Below, piece by piece: positions 62,289-64,000 of a DNA stretch of 64,000 nucleotides (positions within the stretch are counted from its first letter, which is position 1; each line of letters begins with the position of its first letter). Under the pieces are notes generated by a model. It ran no database searches. It saw only the letters and a list, made by a program, of their open reading frames with translations, and had not been told where the DNA came from. Source of the DNA: Pseudomonas fluorescens HK44 (GTDB lineage Bacteria > Pseudomonadota > Gammaproteobacteria > Pseudomonadales > Pseudomonadaceae); the NCBI RefSeq assembly GCF_000217955.3, contig NZ_AFOY02000018.1, positions 1 to 64,000 on the forward strand, read 5' to 3'. A program made the position numbers and the translations under genes.

Positions 62289-63230
62289 TTATTGTTCTGT
62301 CAGGGGGCGCACGCGCACACCCTGTTCGAGCTGCGCCAGTTGCGCGGCGTCGCCGATACCGAAACCGATCTGCGTGACGGCCATCGCGGCAATCGCCGTC
62401 GCGGTGCGCAACGTCTGCTCAGGCGTATCGGCACTGAGCAAACCGTGGAGCATGCCCGCCAGCAACGAATCGCCTGCACCCACCGTACTGACTACACTGA
62501 CCCTGGGTGGGGTGGCGTGCATCGCCGAGCCGACACTGAACCAGTTGACGCCCTCGGCACCGTGGGAAATCACCACGTGTTCGATGCCATGTGCGTGCAA
62601 ACGACTCGCCGCTTCGGCTTGTGCAGCCACCGAAACCACCTCGCAATCCAGCGCCTCGGACAGTTCTTCGGTGTTCGGCTTGATCAGCCACGGGCCCGCC
62701 GTCAGTCCTGCGCGCAAGGCTTCGCCGCTGGTGTCGAGGGCGACTTTCAAACCCCGTGACTTGAGGCGCAGCAACAACCCGTGCAACCACTGCGCGCTGA
62801 CGCCACGCGGCAAACTGCCGGCGACCACTACGGCGTCATGACCCAAGGTGATCTGATCCAGACGATCGAGCAACGCCTGCTGCGCGGCGGTACTGACCAC
62901 CGGCCCCGGACCGTTGATGTCAGTGATGCGTCCATCCGCTTCCGCCAGTTTGATGTTGCTGCGAGTCTCGCCAGGAACGCGGATGAAGGCGTCGACAAAA
63001 CCGCGTTTGGCGAACAGGGCTTCGAACGCCTGAAGATTGTCCTCACCGAGAAAACCGCTGACCGTCAGCTGATGCCCGAGGTCTGCAAGCACCTGCGCCA
63101 CGTTGATGCCCTTGCCGGCGGCGTGGGTGTGCATGGTGTCGCTGCGATTGACCTGACCAGGTTCCAGATGCGGCAACTGAACGGTGAGGTCCAGCGCCGG
63201 GTTGAGGGTCAGGGTTAGGATTTTGGCCAT
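62289..63230 (-). CDS. fruK: 1-phosphofructokinase FruK
   Basis: FruK phosphorylates fructose 1-phosphate to fructose 1,6-bisphosphate. The 313-residue PfkB-family kinase has the N-terminal substrate pattern LTLNPALDLTVQLPHLEPGQ, the glycine pair segment HAAGKGINVAQVLADLG, and the catalytic anion-hole motif STVGAGDSLLAGMLHGLL with its general-base Asp. Its ATG overlaps the fruB stop by one base. Confidence 0.97.
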   Translation of the reverse strand: MAKILTLTLNPALDLTVQLPHLEPGQVNRSDTMHTHAAGKGINVAQVLADLGHQLTVSGFLGEDNLQAFEALFAKRGFVDAFIRVPGETRSNIKLAEADGRITDINGPGPVVSTAAQQALLDRLDQITLGHDAVVVAGSLPRGVSAQWLHGLLLRLKSRGLKVALDTSGEALRAGLTAGPWLIKPNTEELSEALDCEVVSVAAQAEAASRLHAHGIEHVVISHGAEGVNWFSVGSAMHATPPRVSVVSTVGAGDSLLAGMLHGLLSADTPEQTLRTATAIAAMAVTQIGFGIGDAAQLAQLEQGVRVRPLTEQ

Positions 63231-64000
63231 TACAGAGCCTCCACTAATGCGCGCACTTCATTTGCGCTGCCCACGGCCAGTGCCTGTTGGGCCAGATGTT
63301 TTACCTGCGCAAGACTCAGCTCACGAACCCGTGCCTTGACCTCGCCGATACTGCGCGCCGAAACGCTCAACTCATCCACACCCAGGCCAACCAACACCGG
63401 TACCGCCAGCGGGTCGGCCGCCAGTTCGCCACACACGCCGACCCACTTGCCATGGGCATGGGCGGCACGCACCGTGATGTCGATCAGTTGCAACACCGCC
63501 GGGTGCAAGCCATCGGCCTGGGCCGACAGGGTCGGATGACCGCGGTCGATGGCCAGGGTGTATTGGGTCAGGTCATTGGTGCCGACGCTGAAGAAGTCGA
63601 CTTCCCTGGCCAACACCTGCGCCAGTAAAGCCGCCGACGGCACTTCGATCATGATCCCCAGTTGCAGGTCGGCCACCGGGATCTCCAGACGCAGGCGCTC
63701 GGTCATGTCCCGCGCCTGACGCCATTCATCCACGCTGCCGACCATCGGGAACATGATCCGCAACGGGCGGTTGTCGGCGGCGCGCAGCAAGGCGCGCAAC
63801 TGGGCTTCCATAATGTGCGGGCGTTGCAAGGTCAGGCGAATGCCACGAACGCCGAGGAACGGGTTTTCCTCCTTGGCAATCGGCCAATACGGCAACGGCT
63901 TGTCACCGCCAACGTCCAGGGTCCGCACCACCAGCGGCCGCCCGGCCAGGCCGTCGAGCACCCGACGGTATTCGGTCTCTTGAGTGGCTTCGTCCGGCGC
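63230..64000 (-). CDS. fruB: FruB, PTS EIIA-HPr-EI multiphosphoryl protein (C-terminal part only)
   Basis: The window holds the last 256 codons; the 5' part lies beyond 64000. The visible region is the C-terminal PEP-binding domain of enzyme I: RTLDVGGDKPLPYWPIAKEE, NPFLGVRGIRLTLQR, IMIEVPSAALL, VGTNDLTQYTLAIDRGHPTL and the active-site cysteine motif GVCGELAADP. Since it is translationally coupled to fruK and fruA follows, the intact protein is expected to be the fused EIIA-HPr-EI of Pseudomonas fructose PTS. That fusion itself is inferred, not seen. Confidence 0.9.
   Translation of the reverse strand, partial: APDEATQETEYRRVLDGLAGRPLVVRTLDVGGDKPLPYWPIAKEENPFLGVRGIRLTLQRPHIMEAQLRALLRAADNRPLRIMFPMVGSVDEWRQARDMTERLRLEIPVADLQLGIMIEVPSAALLAQVLAREVDFFSVGTNDLTQYTLAIDRGHPTLSAQADGLHPAVLQLIDITVRAAHAHGKWVGVCGELAADPLAVPVLVGLGVDELSVSARSIGEVKARVRELSLAQVKHLAQQALAVGSANEVRALVEAL

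Overview
The window reads as a chromosomal segment of a Pseudomonas of the fluorescens group. The evidence is high-GC coding sequence, dense REP/REPIN palindromes of the fluorescens type (GTGGGAGCGAGC...GCTCGCGAT), and gene order that I recall from P. aeruginosa as roughly PA4472-PA4519 (pmbA-tldD, mre, gat, roxRS, dpp/opdP, piu, speC), with local rearrangements and insertions. No rRNA, tRNA, CRISPR array or intact prophage was seen.

Layout: 1-1.13 kb, frameshifted ISL3-type transposase relic. 1.2-14.5 kb, envelope and housekeeping block on the minus strand (mreB-mreC-mreD-maf-rng-yhdP-nitrilase-tldD, then pmbA) with darP on the plus strand. 14.7-17.9 kb, gatCAB. 18.2-21.1 kb, RlpA-like lipoprotein, Ca/Na antiporter, carboxymuconolactone decarboxylase-like protein and AEC carrier. 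21.3-28.1 kb, a galactarate/glucarate catabolic operon (kdgD, ALDH, MFS permease, garD) with a FadR-type GntR regulator. 28.3-31.9 kb, SbmA/YddA-type ABC transporter and the RoxSR redox two-component system. 32.2-36.3 kb, a SIMPL-domain protein and a DUF6124 gene, separated by an IS110-family element and an unknown gene and flanked by partial duplications of both genes. 36.7-48.8 kb, a large dipeptide-uptake locus (three full-length and one truncated solute-binding protein, OpdP-type porin, dppBCDF). 49.4-53.4 kb, prfC, a decayed OpuCA-like gene and speC. 53.6-60.2 kb, iron locus (Sel1 protein, piuC, piuA, piuB-like reductase). 60.5-64.0 kb, fructose PTS operon fruBKA, with fruB cut by the window end.

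Functional logic: the galactarate operon turns galactarate or glucarate into 2-oxoglutarate in three steps (GarD, KdgD, semialdehyde dehydrogenase). A half-site shared between the kdgD promoter and the regulator promoter suggests control and autoregulation by the GntR protein. The dpp locus is a complete outer-membrane-to-cytoplasm peptide route with paralogous binding proteins sharing one permease and two ATPases. The piu genes form an iron-responsive catecholate-type uptake unit with a Fur-like box between piuC and piuA.

Most notable observations: (i) mreC appears to start at an ATT codon, because a strong Shine-Dalgarno and an N-terminus matching E. coli MreC (MKPxFxxGPS) lie upstream of the first ATG; a sodium/calcium antiporter may also use ATT. 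(ii) An IS110/IS1111-type element sits inside a REPIN and leaves about 250 nt of structured non-coding DNA downstream of its transposase, a candidate bridge/seek RNA. (iii) An unknown 308-residue beta-rich protein is bracketed by direct repeats made of the 3' ends of the SIMPL and DUF6124 genes. (iv) speC has a terminator-like hairpin in its leader.
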